Part shown: piece by piece, positions 8,852 to 17,262 of the stretch | Numbering within the stretch: the stretch's first letter is position 1 | Layout of the letters: the number at the start of each line of letters is the position of its first letter | Assembly (NCBI GenBank): GCA_040119125.1 | Contig: JBEDTR010000009.1 | Coordinates: forward strand, 1 to 64,000 | Direction: 5' to 3' | DNA length: 64,000 bases | From: Pacificitalea sp040119125 | GTDB taxonomy: Bacteria; Pseudomonadota; Alphaproteobacteria; Rhodobacterales; Rhodobacteraceae | The notes under the pieces: model-generated | Seen by the model: the letters and a program-made list of their open reading frames with translations, nothing else | Database searches by the model: none | What the model was told of the DNA's origin: nothing | Position numbers and translations under genes: made by a program

Positions 8852-9429
8852 AGCCGCGCCCGCTCCTGATCGTCATGGTCAAGGAGCCGCGCGCCGGACG
8901 GGTCAAGACGCGGCTGGCCCGTGATATCGGCACCCCGGCGGCGGCGTGGTGGATGCGTCATCAGATACGCGCACTGCTGCGGCGGCTGAGCGATCCTCGC
9001 TGGGAATTGCGGCTGTCGGTGGCACCGGACCGGGCGCTGGGCAGTCGGGCGCTGCCTGCTGGGGCGGGGCGCATGCCGCAAGGTGGCGGCGATCTGGGGG
9101 AGCGGATGCTGCGGGCGTTGCGCAGTCGGCAGACAGCGCCGGTGCTGGTGATCGGGGCCGATATTCCAGACATCACCCGCGCCCATATCGCCCGTGCATT
9201 TACCGCGCTGGGCCGGGCGGAGGCGGTGCTTGGCCCGGCACCTGACGGCGGCTACTGGCTGTTGGGTATGCGTCGGGGTGCGCTGGCGCGTGCGGGACTG
9301 TTGCGGGGCGTGGGGTGGTCCCATGCAGGCACCCGCGCCGAAACGATTGCGGCTCTGCCCGCCGCGTGGCGGGTGGCGCAGGTCGATGTGCTGGCCGATG
9401 TGGACGAGGTCGCGGACCTCAATCGTTGA
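8848..9429 (+). CDS. DUF2064 / TIGR04282-type glycosyltransferase-like protein
   Basis: A 193-residue protein with a nucleotide-diphospho-sugar transferase-like fold. Conserved family pieces are VKEPRAGRVKTRLARDIG at the N-terminus, IGADIPDITRAHI in the middle and GPAPDGGYWLLG later. Some family members are annotated for arsenosugar synthesis, but there is no arsenic gene nearby, so the function here is open. The GTG start overlaps the dapE stop by four bases, implying cotranslation. It ends 10 bp from the convergent LysR gene. Confidence 0.8.
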   Translation: MKPRPLLIVMVKEPRAGRVKTRLARDIGTPAAAWWMRHQIRALLRRLSDPRWELRLSVAPDRALGSRALPAGAGRMPQGGGDLGERMLRALRSRQTAPVLVIGADIPDITRAHIARAFTALGRAEAVLGPAPDGGYWLLGMRRGALARAGLLRGVGWSHAGTRAETIAALPAAWRVAQVDVLADVDEVADLNR

Positions 9430-9438
9430 GGATCGACA

Positions 9439-10341
9439 TCACCACAGCGGGTCTTTCTCGGCGAAGCTTTCGACCAGAAAATCTATGAATGCCCGCACCT
9501 TGGGCTGGGTGAACCGACCGGGCGGGTAGACTGCGTAGATGCCCAGAGGCTCCACCGGCAAGTCGGGGATCGCCTCTTCGACCAGCCCCTTTTTCAGCGC
9601 GTCACCATAAAGGAAGCTCGGCAGGTAGGCGATGCCAAGCCCCGAAATCGCAGCGTTCAGCAGGCTTTGCCCGTCATTGACGGTAAGCCAGCCCGCCGTG
9701 CGGATCTGGCGCTTTTCGCCAGACGGGGCGGTCAGTTTCCAGACATTGCCCGACGACTGGTTGGAATAATGCAGCAGCTTATGGGCGTTCAGATCGTCGA
9801 TCCGGGTCGGGCGGCCATAGCGGTCGAAGTAGGCGGGCGAGGCGATCATGCGTTTTGTGGTTTCGGTCAGCTTGCGCGCGCGCAGGGTGCTGTCCTCCAG
9901 CTCCCCGATGCGGATCGCCATGTCGAACCCTTCTGAAATCAGCTCCACGAACCGGTTATTCAGCACCATGTTGACCGTAATGTCTGGAAATTCCTGTAGA
10001 AAATCCCCCAGCACCGGCGACAGATGATTGACCCCGAAATCCGTCGCGACGGAGATGCGCAACAGCCCGGAGGGCGCCGATTGCATTGACGTGACGATGG
10101 CATCTGCCTCGCCCGCATCGTTGAGAACCCGCCGCGCCCGGTCGTAATAGACGAGCCCGATCTCGGTCGGAGAAATGCGACGTGTCGTGCGGTTGAGAAG
10201 CCGCGCGCCCAGACGGGCTTCGAGTGAAGATACATGTTTGGACACGGCGGATTTGGATATCCCCATCTTCTTGGCCGCGTCGGTGAATCCGCCCTGATCC
10301 ACCACGGTGGCAAAGGCTTCCATCTCGGTCAGACGGTCCAT
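9439..10341 (-). CDS. LysR-family transcriptional regulator
   Basis: A 300-residue LysR-type regulator. The N-terminal winged helix-turn-helix reads MDRLTEMEAFATVVDQGGF then KKMGISKSAVSKHVSSLE; the C-terminal effector domain (from about residue 90) includes LLRISVATDFGVNHLSP. ATG 10341 is preferred over GTG 10347 because GAGGAG is then six to seven bases upstream. It is not divergently paired with an obvious target; the gene upstream is a GntR regulator on the same strand. An inverted repeat at 10455-10470 in its upstream region could be an operator. Effector and targets unknown. Confidence 0.9.
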   Translation of the reverse strand: MDRLTEMEAFATVVDQGGFTDAAKKMGISKSAVSKHVSSLEARLGARLLNRTTRRISPTEIGLVYYDRARRVLNDAGEADAIVTSMQSAPSGLLRISVATDFGVNHLSPVLGDFLQEFPDITVNMVLNNRFVELISEGFDMAIRIGELEDSTLRARKLTETTKRMIASPAYFDRYGRPTRIDDLNAHKLLHYSNQSSGNVWKLTAPSGEKRQIRTAGWLTVNDGQSLLNAAISGLGIAYLPSFLYGDALKKGLVEEAIPDLPVEPLGIYAVYPPGRFTQPKVRAFIDFLVESFAEKDPLW

Positions 10342-10454
10342 ACTCACTCCTCAACAATAGGTCTCGATCTTGCTGACTGTTGTGAAAGCGAAATCAGGCA
10401 GGATTGCGGAGCGGGCCGGACAATTGAGCGGCCTGAGAGGGGGAGCAGGGGTAT

Positions 10455-10470
10455 TTCAAACGGTTTTGAA
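10455..10470. promoter_or_regulatory. Inverted repeat upstream of the LysR gene
   Basis: TTCAAA and TTTGAA separated by four bases form a perfect 6+6 palindrome between the GntR stop and the LysR start, about 114 bp before the LysR ATG. It is at a plausible position for autoregulation. It does not match the simple T-N11-A pattern of LysR boxes, so its role is uncertain. Confidence 0.3.
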
Positions 10471-10494
10471 TAGGCGCAGGACGCCCGCGCGCGG

Positions 10495-11196
10495 CTAGGA
10501 TTCCTGCGTGCCGACGAACATCCGGTCCTTGGCGGCGGTGATGTGATGGCGCATGGACGCCCCGGCAACCTCGGGCTGTTTCAGCGTGATCGCTTCCAGC
10601 ACGGCACGATGTTCGGCGAGCACCAGATCCTGCCGCACCGGCACATCCAGCATCGTCAGGGAGCGCGAAAGCTTCACCCCGAAGGCGATCTGTTGCCCAA
10701 GCGATGCGAGAACGGACGAGAAGAACGGATTTTTGGACGCCCGCGCCACAGCAAGGTGGAACATCTGATCGGCATCTACACCGAGAGCGTTCTGCTGATA
10801 GGCGTCTTCCAGCACCGTGAAAGCGTGATCCATCGCGGCAAGGTCGTCATTGTCACGTCGGCGGGCAGCCCAGGCCGCGGCGGCGCCTTCGACATCGATG
10901 CGAAACTCGTAACAGCGCTGAACGTCCGAGAGCGATTCCAGCGGCACGAAGCTGATCAGCTGCCGATCCGGACGCCGCAGGACATAGCTGCCAGAGCCGC
11001 GGCGGGATTGCACGATGCCATCGTCGCGCAGCCGCGAGAGCGCCGCGCGCACGATTGGACGGGACACACCGAAAGTCTGGGCAAGCACTTCTTCGGCAGG
11101 GAGCCGACTGTGCACAGGGTGTTCCTCGTCGAGGATTTTTGCCAGCAACTGATCGTAAACTTGATCCGCCAAGGAGGGGCGCCGCGTCTCTGACAA
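10495..11196 (-). CDS. GntR-family (FadR/FCD type) transcriptional regulator
   Basis: A 233-residue regulator with an N-terminal winged helix (SLADQVYDQLLAKIL, LPAEEVLAQTFGVSRPIVRAALSRL) and an FCD-type all-helical effector domain containing FRIDVEGAAAAWAARRRD, FHLAVARASKN and EHRAVLEAI (metal-ligand type Asp/His positions). A TTG start at 11196 is chosen because AAGGA lies seven bases upstream and residues before it are not protein-like; the frame itself extends to 11337. It follows tctA on the same strand, so it is the likely local regulator of the Tct transporter and of the dehydrogenase/aldolase genes, probably responding to a carboxylate. Confidence 0.88.
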   Translation of the reverse strand: MSETRRPSLADQVYDQLLAKILDEEHPVHSRLPAEEVLAQTFGVSRPIVRAALSRLRDDGIVQSRRGSGSYVLRRPDRQLISFVPLESLSDVQRCYEFRIDVEGAAAAWAARRRDNDDLAAMDHAFTVLEDAYQQNALGVDADQMFHLAVARASKNPFFSSVLASLGQQIAFGVKLSRSLTMLDVPVRQDLVLAEHRAVLEAITLKQPEVAGASMRHHITAAKDRMFVGTQES

Positions 11197-11294
11197 GGTG
11201 GTTTCCTTTGGTTCTTGGGGCCGGTCGGATGTCCTTATAGGCCACTGGCAGGCTGTTGTAACGGTCTTGCGCCAAGACGACGTCGTATGTTGCC

Positions 11295-11327
11295 GTTCCC
11301 CCGCGCCTGTGCGGCCAGCGGGGGAAC
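11295..11327 (-). terminator. Hairpin between tctA and the GntR gene
   Basis: A perfect 10-bp stem GTTCCCCCGC / GCGGGGGAAC with a 13-base loop lies 17 bases after the tctA stop. No run of T follows on either strand, so it may be a weak terminator or an mRNA 3'-end stabiliser that separates tctCBA from the regulator transcript. Confidence 0.5.
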
Positions 11328-11344
11328 GAAACTCCAAGGTCGTG

Positions 11345-12871
11345 CTATTTGCCCTGCGCCAAGACCGGGCTTTTGGACGGTTTCCGGATCACGAGGAAAT
11401 AGATGAACACCATCGTCAGCAGCACAAAGAACAGACTGTCGGGACTGGTGAGGAACGTCATCGGATTGCCGTTCGACAGTGCAAGCGAGCGGCGCAGGAA
11501 TTCCTCTAGGTTCGGCCCAAGGATATACCCCAGCAACATGGTGATGACCGGCAGCCCGTTGCGCCGCAGGTAGAAGGCCAAAATCCCCATCCCAAGCGCC
11601 ATGAACATCTGGAAGGTCGAGTAGGTCGCGACATAGCTGCCGACGACGGCCAGCAGGCAAATGACCCCGTAGAGCACATCTTTGCGGATCGACACGATCT
11701 TGATGAAATAAGGGCCAATCAGGTAAAGCGTCAGCGGGATGAGGACCACGGCGCTGAACAGCAGCGCGGCCAGCATCGGCGCAATCAGGCCCGCCTGATC
11801 GGACATCAGCTGCGGCCCCGGCTGGATGCCGTTGATCACCAGAACGCCCAGCATGATCGCGGTGATCGGATCGCCCGGAATACCGAAGGTCAGCATCGGC
11901 ACCATCGCGCCGCCACAGACTGCGTTATTCGCGCTTTCCGACGCGGCGATGCCCTGCGGGTTGCCCTTGCCAAAAGTCTCCGGCTCCCGCGAGGTGCGCA
12001 TGGCTTCGGTATAGGCAAGGAACGAGCCCATCGAGCCGCCAGCGCCGGGCAGGGTGCCCACGAAATAGCCGATCAAGCTGGATTTGATGTAGCAGCCAAC
12101 GCCAATTCTGCGGATGTCGGACAGCGGCGGCAGGAAATCCCTGCGGCGGATCTTGACCTTTTCGGCGGCGGCCGCGGCGGCGCTGATGTCGCGTGATGAG
12201 CTTGCCTGCATCAGGACTTCGGCAATGGCAAAGGTGCCGATGATGACGGGCATCAGGTCGATCCCGGCGGTCAGGTTGCTGTTGCCATAGGTAAAGCGCG
12301 TGATCGGCTCCATCGCGTCAAGCCCGACCGTGGCCAGCATCAGCCCGATACAGGCGGCAAGCCCGGCCTGCGCGACCTTGCCCCGCTGGGCGATGACGAC
12401 AACGATGATGGCAAAGGCGAGCAGGGAAAACTTGCCCGTGGTTTTCACCAGCAGCGATAATTCGGCCACAAAGGGCGCGAGTGCGATCAGCAAAATGGCC
12501 CCGAGCGCCCCGCCGAACATGGAGCCAAGCGCCGCATGTCCCAGCGCCAACGCCCCCTTGCCCTGTTGCTGCAACGGGTAGCCATCCAGCGCGGTCATCA
12601 TCGACGAGGGTGCACCGGGAATGTTGATCGTGGTGGCCGTGATGGAGCCGCCGCACATGCCCGCCATATAGATGCTGGCGCAGGCCATCAGCGCGGTTTC
12701 GACGTTAAGTGTGTAGGTCAGCGGCAAAAGCAGCGCCATTGCCAGCGTCGCGGTCAGGCCGGGGATCGCGGCAAAGATGGTGCCGATCACAAAGCCGAGG
12801 ATCACATATGTCAGGATGACCGGATCAAGCAGCAAGGAGAAGCTGCTGAAGACGAGCAGAATAAAATCCAT
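11345..12871 (-). CDS. tctA: Tripartite tricarboxylate transporter large permease
   Basis: TctA is the 12-helix permease that moves a carboxylate across the inner membrane using a cation gradient. The 508-residue protein begins with hydrophobic helices and contains the family signatures GLTATLAMALLLP, MCGGSITATTINIPG and TLPGAGGSMGSFLAY, plus ESANNAVCGGAMVP and LTFGIPGDPITAI in the second half. Length matches the family. It follows tctB by three bases and tctC further upstream, the common C-B-A order. Substrate is not predictable from TctA; neighbours suggest a sugar acid or related carboxylate. Confidence 0.95.
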   Translation of the reverse strand: MDFILLVFSSFSLLLDPVILTYVILGFVIGTIFAAIPGLTATLAMALLLPLTYTLNVETALMACASIYMAGMCGGSITATTINIPGAPSSMMTALDGYPLQQQGKGALALGHAALGSMFGGALGAILLIALAPFVAELSLLVKTTGKFSLLAFAIIVVVIAQRGKVAQAGLAACIGLMLATVGLDAMEPITRFTYGNSNLTAGIDLMPVIIGTFAIAEVLMQASSSRDISAAAAAAEKVKIRRRDFLPPLSDIRRIGVGCYIKSSLIGYFVGTLPGAGGSMGSFLAYTEAMRTSREPETFGKGNPQGIAASESANNAVCGGAMVPMLTFGIPGDPITAIMLGVLVINGIQPGPQLMSDQAGLIAPMLAALLFSAVVLIPLTLYLIGPYFIKIVSIRKDVLYGVICLLAVVGSYVATYSTFQMFMALGMGILAFYLRRNGLPVITMLLGYILGPNLEEFLRRSLALSNGNPMTFLTSPDSLFFVLLTMVFIYFLVIRKPSKSPVLAQGK

Positions 12872-12874
12872 CGG

Positions 12875-13324
12875 TTAACCCCACAATGTCGGGAGCCGGA
12901 CCCCGAACAGATATTGGAACATGACATATCCGGCCAAGACGACGGCCACGGAGATAAGGGCCTTCTGGATCAGTTTCTCGAAGGACGAGAACAGCACGAT
13001 CAGCGCAAAAACGAAGAGCCCGGAGGAGGTGAAGTAGCCCACGGTTTTGAAGGCGAGGATGTAGAAGAAGATCGCCACGACGATCCACAGATGTGTATAG
13101 CGCGGAGGCTCAGCAGATCGTTTCGGAGCGGGCGCGGCGCGGAAGGTCTGGGTGATCAGCACGCCGCAAAAGACGATGGCGGCGGCGCCTACAAGGATCG
13201 GAAAGAACGAGGGCGTCAGGCGGCCTTCGTCCGTCGGGGCACCCAGGCTCATCGCCGAGATCAGATATCCGACAGACACTGCAAGGATGACATAGAGAAA
13301 TAACAGTTGCCGGTTCATGAGCAT
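12875..13324 (-). CDS. tctB: Tripartite tricarboxylate transporter small permease
   Basis: A 149-residue membrane protein with four hydrophobic segments, the size and topology of TctB. It partners TctA in the inner membrane and receives substrate delivered by the periplasmic TctC. The opening NRQLLFLYVILAVSVGYLIS and the LTPSFFPILVGAAAIVFCG segment (with a PxFFP-type turn) fit the family. ATG codons at 13324 and 13318 are both possible starts. It lies between tctC and tctA on the minus strand. Confidence 0.88.
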   Translation of the reverse strand: MLMNRQLLFLYVILAVSVGYLISAMSLGAPTDEGRLTPSFFPILVGAAAIVFCGVLITQTFRAAPAPKRSAEPPRYTHLWIVVAIFFYILAFKTVGYFTSSGLFVFALIVLFSSFEKLIQKALISVAVVLAGYVMFQYLFGVRLPTLWG

Positions 13325-13437
13325 CTTCTTCTCCGCAAGCTGGGTGTGAGGGGGCAGGGCGGCGCCGGGGCCTTAGCTGGGCCCGCGCGGGGCGAGGCGC
13401 TGCAACGGTGAAGCCCGCGGACCGAGGCCTGCGGGAT

Positions 13438-13466
13438 CATGCCCCCGGTCCGGGACCGGAGGCATG
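13438..13466 (-). other. Stable hairpin in the tctC-tctB intergenic region
   Basis: CATGCC and GGCATG arms enclose CCGGTCC and GGGACCGG, giving a long imperfect hairpin 14 bases beyond the tctC stop codon. No T tract follows. Such hairpins after the solute-binding-protein gene often protect its mRNA and leave the permease genes less expressed; that role is inferred. Confidence 0.45.
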
Positions 13467-13480
13467 TGGGAGAGACGGGT

Positions 13481-14446
13481 TTACAGCTCCAGCTCGTCCA
13501 TCAGGGCGAAGGTCTTGTCCTGAAGTTCGCTCATCCAGTCGACGACCTCGTCCGAGCCAAGCCAGTCGGCGGTCACGCCCACCTGCTGCAGCCACGACTG
13601 GAATTCTTCGGTGTCATAGGCCGCCTTGAACGCGGTCTCGAGCGTGGTGATCGCCTCATCGGGGGTGTTTGCCGGAGCGGCGAGGATGATAAAGCTGCCG
13701 GTTTGCAGATCAAAGCCCTTGTCGCTGATGGTCGGCACATCGGTGTAGGTCATGTTCTGAACCGAAGTCAGCTCGACCACGCCCTTCGCATCGCCGGATT
13801 CGATGATGCCGCTGAAGTCGCCAAGGCTGGAGATTGCAGCGTCGAGTTCACCCGACAGCAGCGCTTCGGCTTCGGCGGTGGAGGAGCCGGCATAGGTGAT
13901 GACGTTGAAATCGACGTCGAGCAGCTTCTCCAACTGGCTGACCGACAGATACGGACCGGAGCCTTTGGGCGCCACGCCAACGCGCACCTCGCCGGGATTG
14001 GCTTTCGCCTTCTCGACCAGTTCTTCGAAAGTGTTGATGCCGGAATGCTTGGACACGACGATTGCATCGGCTTCGCTGGTGATGCGCGCGATGGGGGTCA
14101 TGTTGTCGAGGGAGTAGCCGGGCACCATCTCGCCACGCGGCAGGGTGATGACGCTGTCATAGGTCAGCACGCCAACAGTGTGCCCGTCGGGGCGCGAGGT
14201 GGTCATTTGCATCAGGCCGGTGGCGGTGACCGCGCCGGCGATGTTTTCCACGTAGATGGATTTCGGCAGGTCCTGCTCGGCGATGTTGCTGATCTTGCGC
14301 GAAATCGCATCGGCGCCGCCGCCTGCGGGCCACGGAACGATCAGACGAATGTCGCGGGTCGGGAATTCCGCAGCGGCGACCGAGGTCCCCATGATACAGG
14401 CACCCAGTGCCAGCGCGATTGTGCTTTTCAAGCCTTTGGAAAACAT
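13481..14446 (-). CDS. tctC: Tripartite tricarboxylate transporter substrate-binding protein
   Basis: TctC is the periplasmic receptor that captures the carboxylate for TctAB. The 321-residue protein has a Sec signal peptide (KGLKSTIALALGACIMG, cleavage probably after VAAA near residue 26). The mature start FPTRDIRLIVPWPAGGGAD carries the Bug-family substrate loop VPWPAGGGAD; SGPYLSVSQLEKLLDVDF and YAGSSTAEAEALLSGELDAA follow. AAGGAGGAA lies seven bases before the ATG. A promoter with an inverted repeat in its spacer lies about 370 bp upstream. First gene of the tctCBA unit. Confidence 0.93.
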   Translation of the reverse strand: MFSKGLKSTIALALGACIMGTSVAAAEFPTRDIRLIVPWPAGGGADAISRKISNIAEQDLPKSIYVENIAGAVTATGLMQMTTSRPDGHTVGVLTYDSVITLPRGEMVPGYSLDNMTPIARITSEADAIVVSKHSGINTFEELVEKAKANPGEVRVGVAPKGSGPYLSVSQLEKLLDVDFNVITYAGSSTAEAEALLSGELDAAISSLGDFSGIIESGDAKGVVELTSVQNMTYTDVPTISDKGFDLQTGSFIILAAPANTPDEAITTLETAFKAAYDTEEFQSWLQQVGVTADWLGSDEVVDWMSELQDKTFALMDELEL

Positions 14447-14814
14447 AGACCTGTTCCTCCTTCACAGATGTTGTCGTCCGGATGATTCCGGTTAGTTGAA
14501 TGAGCCGGCTGGCCTGACGCCGCGGGGGCGTTTCGCCAATAAGGCGCCGTTGTCGTCTTGCAGAGGGGACGCAAAGTCGGGGTTGGGGTCCGGACTTTGC
14601 TCGCGCGCGGTGATGGATTGCGCGTTTCGGCGGCACAGATCAGGCTGGGACGATAGCGCCGCTGCCTGTCAGAACCTTGCGCCTCCCGAGACACGGCAAG
14701 CCTGTGCCTCAAGTGCGACTGATAACACCCTCCCCTATATTATCGGTCGTAGCCCCCGATCCGTCCGCTCATGGACGGCCGCCTCGGGAAACTTCACTCA
14801 CGCTACTGAATTAC
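14447..14814. other. Long untranslated region upstream of tctC
   Basis: About 370 bases separate the candidate promoter from tctC. I see no convincing protein-coding frame on either strand: the open stretches are rich in Arg, Pro and Ser and lack ribosome binding sites. It may be a regulated 5' leader, or a second closer promoter may exist that I cannot identify. Confidence 0.4.
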
Positions 14815-14843
14815 TTTTTACAAATCAACAGATTTGTTGCCAA
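14815..14843 (-). promoter_or_regulatory. Candidate promoter with operator in the spacer, upstream of tctC
   Basis: On the minus strand a -35 TTGGCA (14838-14843) is followed after exactly 17 bases by a -10 TAAAAA (14815-14820). The spacer holds a perfect inverted repeat ACAAATC-N4-GATTTGT (14820-14837), a position where a bound repressor would block RNA polymerase. The adjacent GntR regulator is the obvious candidate binder; this link is inferred. Confidence 0.5.
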
Positions 14844-14950
14844 ACATTTACCAAAATAGCGCCTTTTTGCCCATATCTGTTCGGCGAGCAAACAACTTTA
14901 GTCAAATCAGGCTGTTGGGGCGCGCGTAGGCTGTCAGGACAGCCAGGCCG

Positions 14951-14988
14951 CAAAGAAAACCCGCCGACACAGACACTGCATCGGCGGG
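14951..14988 (-). terminator. Rho-independent terminator after the aldehyde dehydrogenase gene
   Basis: Read on the minus strand, an eight-base stem CCCGCCGA / TCGGCGGG with a 13-base loop is followed by TTTTCTTT. It lies 27 bases after the dehydrogenase stop codon and separates that transcript from tctCBA. Confidence 0.85.
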
Positions 14989-15014
14989 CTTTCAAGCGCT
15001 CAGCGGCACTGTTT

Positions 15015-16535
15015 TCAGATGTTCACAAGGTCAGCCGGGAGGAGCGCCTCGGGAAGATTCTGGTAACATACCGGTCGCAGGAAGCGGCGGATGGACAGGG
15101 TGCCCACGGAGGTGGCGCCAAAGTTCGTGCTGGCCGGATACGGCCCGCCATGCACCATCGCGTCGCAGACCTCCACACCTGTCGGGAAGCCGTTCCCCAA
15201 AACGCGACCGGCCATCCGTTCCAGCACGGGCAGCAGGCTCCGCGCCGTGTCGATGTCACCGTCATCCATCTGGATCGTTGCGGTCAGCTGGCCTTTGAAG
15301 CTTTCGGCGACGCGCAGCATTTCGGCTTCGTCCGCCACGCGGATCACCAGCCCGAGCGGGCCGAAAACCTCTTCGGACAGCTCTTCGTTATGCAGCCAAT
15401 CGCTGGCCTGAACTTCGAACAGGTAGGGTGCGGCGCTGCGGCCTTCGCAGGCGCTGTTCAGCAGGGATTTGACGCCCGCGCCTTCGGCCACGCGGCGCGC
15501 GCCGGTGCGATAGGCGTCGGCCATGCCGTCGGTCAGCATGGTTTGCGCCGCGACAGCCTTCAGCCCCTCGGTTGCGGCTGCCACGAAGGCATCCGCCTCC
15601 GGGCCGTCAACCACGATGGCGATGCCGGGATTGGTGCAGAACTGCCCCACGCCCATGGCAAGGCTTCCGGCCCACCCGGTGCCCAGATCGGCCCCCCGCG
15701 CGGCGGCGGCCTGAGGCAGGACGAACATGGGGTTAACGCTGCCAAGCTCGCCAAAGAACGGGATCGGCTCATCACGCCGTGCGCACAGATCATAGAGCGC
15801 GCGTCCACCGCCGAGGCTGCCTGTGAAACCGACCGCCTTGATCCGCGGATCGGTCACCAGCGCTTCGCCGACGGCGCGGCTGCCGCCCTGCACAAGGCTG
15901 AAAATGCCCGCATCCATGCCCAGCTTGGCCAGCGCCGCGACGATGGCGTCGCCGACGATTTCGCCCGTGCCGGGATGCGCGCCGTGACCTTTGACAACCA
16001 CGGGGCAGCCTGCGGCCAGCGCGGCGGCGGTGTCGCCCCCTGCGGTGGAAAAGGCGAGCGGGAAGTTCGACGCGCCAAATACCGCCACCGGGCCAACCGG
16101 GCGCTGCATCATCCGCAGATCGGTGCGCGGCATTGGCTGGCGATCGGGCAGCGCGGGATCATGGCGGCGATCCAGGTAGTCGCCCGCCCGGATATGCGTT
16201 GCAAACAAGCGCATCTGGCCGGTGGTCCGCCCACGCTCGCCCTGCAAACGCGCTTCGGGCAGGCCGGTTTCAGCGCAGCCAATTTCGGTAATCTGATCGC
16301 CACGCGCGTCGATTTCGTCGGCGATCGTGTCCAGCAGCCGCGCGCGGTCCTCGCGGGACGTGGTCGCGAAACCTGCGAAGGCTGACTGCGCTGCAGCGCA
16401 GGCGCGAGCCACGAGGTCCGGCGAGCCTGCTGCGAATTCAAAGGCGTCGCCCTGCGCCGGGGCGGATGAAAACCGCTCCTCTGCGCTGACCTGTTCGCCT
16501 GCAATCAAGTGATGTCCATGGGGAGTAAAGGTCAT
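15015..16535 (-). CDS. Aldehyde dehydrogenase, 2,5-dioxovalerate (ketoglutarate semialdehyde) type
   Basis: Predicted NAD(P)-dependent oxidation of alpha-ketoglutarate semialdehyde to 2-oxoglutarate, the last step of several pentose, aldarate and hydroxyproline routes. The 506-residue protein has FGASNFPLAFSTAGGDTAAA (nucleotide-binding region), VVKGHGAHPGTGE, FTGSLGGGRALYDL, the ELGSVNP glutamate and the catalytic cysteine in GQFCTNPG. ATG 16535 gives the family-typical MTFTPHGHHLIAGE start; the upstream RraA stop is one base away. It ends before a strong terminator. With TctCBA and the GntR regulator it suggests a sugar-acid pathway; the substrate is inferred from family only. Confidence 0.88.
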   Translation of the reverse strand: MTFTPHGHHLIAGEQVSAEERFSSAPAQGDAFEFAAGSPDLVARACAAAQSAFAGFATTSREDRARLLDTIADEIDARGDQITEIGCAETGLPEARLQGERGRTTGQMRLFATHIRAGDYLDRRHDPALPDRQPMPRTDLRMMQRPVGPVAVFGASNFPLAFSTAGGDTAAALAAGCPVVVKGHGAHPGTGEIVGDAIVAALAKLGMDAGIFSLVQGGSRAVGEALVTDPRIKAVGFTGSLGGGRALYDLCARRDEPIPFFGELGSVNPMFVLPQAAAARGADLGTGWAGSLAMGVGQFCTNPGIAIVVDGPEADAFVAAATEGLKAVAAQTMLTDGMADAYRTGARRVAEGAGVKSLLNSACEGRSAAPYLFEVQASDWLHNEELSEEVFGPLGLVIRVADEAEMLRVAESFKGQLTATIQMDDGDIDTARSLLPVLERMAGRVLGNGFPTGVEVCDAMVHGGPYPASTNFGATSVGTLSIRRFLRPVCYQNLPEALLPADLVNI

Positions 16536-16536
16536 A

Positions 16537-17262
16537 TCACCGTCCTGTCCGTTTGCGCCATGCGTCGAATTTCTCAAGGTTTTCTTCATCCGTTGCCGGA
16601 TAGAGGCCGATGATGCCGGCCCCTTCGTTGACTTGCTCCAGCACGAAATCCTCGTAGGATTCCATGCCGGTGCATTCATCTGCGATCTCCTCGGCCAGAT
16701 GTGCCGGGATCACCATCACACCGTCGCCGTCGCCCAGCATCACATCGCCCGGAAAGACGGGCGCATCACCGCAGGAAATCGGCACGTTGATGTCGATCGC
16801 TTCGTGCAGGGTAAGGTTGGTCGGGGCTGAGGAGCACGCGAAATAGGCGGGCATATCCAGCGCGCCGATGCCCACCGCATCCCGCACCCCGCCATCCGAT
16901 ACCACACCCGCAGCGCCACGATGGGCAAGGCGGGTGACAAGGATCGATCCAGCGGTGGCGGCGCGGCTGTCTTTGCGCGCATCCATCACCAGCACATGTC
17001 CCTCGGGGCAGGTTTCCACCGCGACACGCTGCTTGTGATCGCGCTCGCGGAAGACGGTGATCGGATTGCGATCCTCACGGGCGGGAATGTAGCGCAGGGT
17101 GAAGGCCTGCCCGACCATGGTCACTGGCTTGCGCTCCACCGGAACGACGCCCTGCACGAACTGATTGCGCAGGCCCCGTTTGTAGAGCGCGGTGGCAACG
17201 GAGGCGGTCGACACTTTTCTCAGCTTGTCGCGCGTCTCACCAGATAGAACGTAGTCGCTCAT
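16537..17262 (-). CDS. RraA-like aldolase/decarboxylase family protein
   Basis: A 241-residue member of the RraA / HMG aldolase fold. The signature DARKDSRAATAGS...GAAGVVSDGGVRD contains the Arg and Asp that bind pyruvate-type substrate and the divalent metal. GDVMLGDGDGVMVIP matches the C-terminal conserved block. Family members include real aldolases for 4-hydroxy-2-oxo acids and the RNase E inhibitor RraA; being translated one base upstream of a semialdehyde dehydrogenase, an enzymatic role is more likely. AGGAAGAG lies upstream of ATG 17262, which fits better than the longer open frame to 17439. Exact reaction unknown. Confidence 0.82.
   Translation of the reverse strand: MSDYVLSGETRDKLRKVSTASVATALYKRGLRNQFVQGVVPVERKPVTMVGQAFTLRYIPAREDRNPITVFRERDHKQRVAVETCPEGHVLVMDARKDSRAATAGSILVTRLAHRGAAGVVSDGGVRDAVGIGALDMPAYFACSSAPTNLTLHEAIDINVPISCGDAPVFPGDVMLGDGDGVMVIPAHLAEEIADECTGMESYEDFVLEQVNEGAGIIGLYPATDEENLEKFDAWRKRTGR

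Noticed and set aside
14496..16385. 629-codon plus-strand open frame
   Set aside because: Antisense to the aldehyde dehydrogenase gene, with a His/Arg-rich composition and no ribosome binding site.
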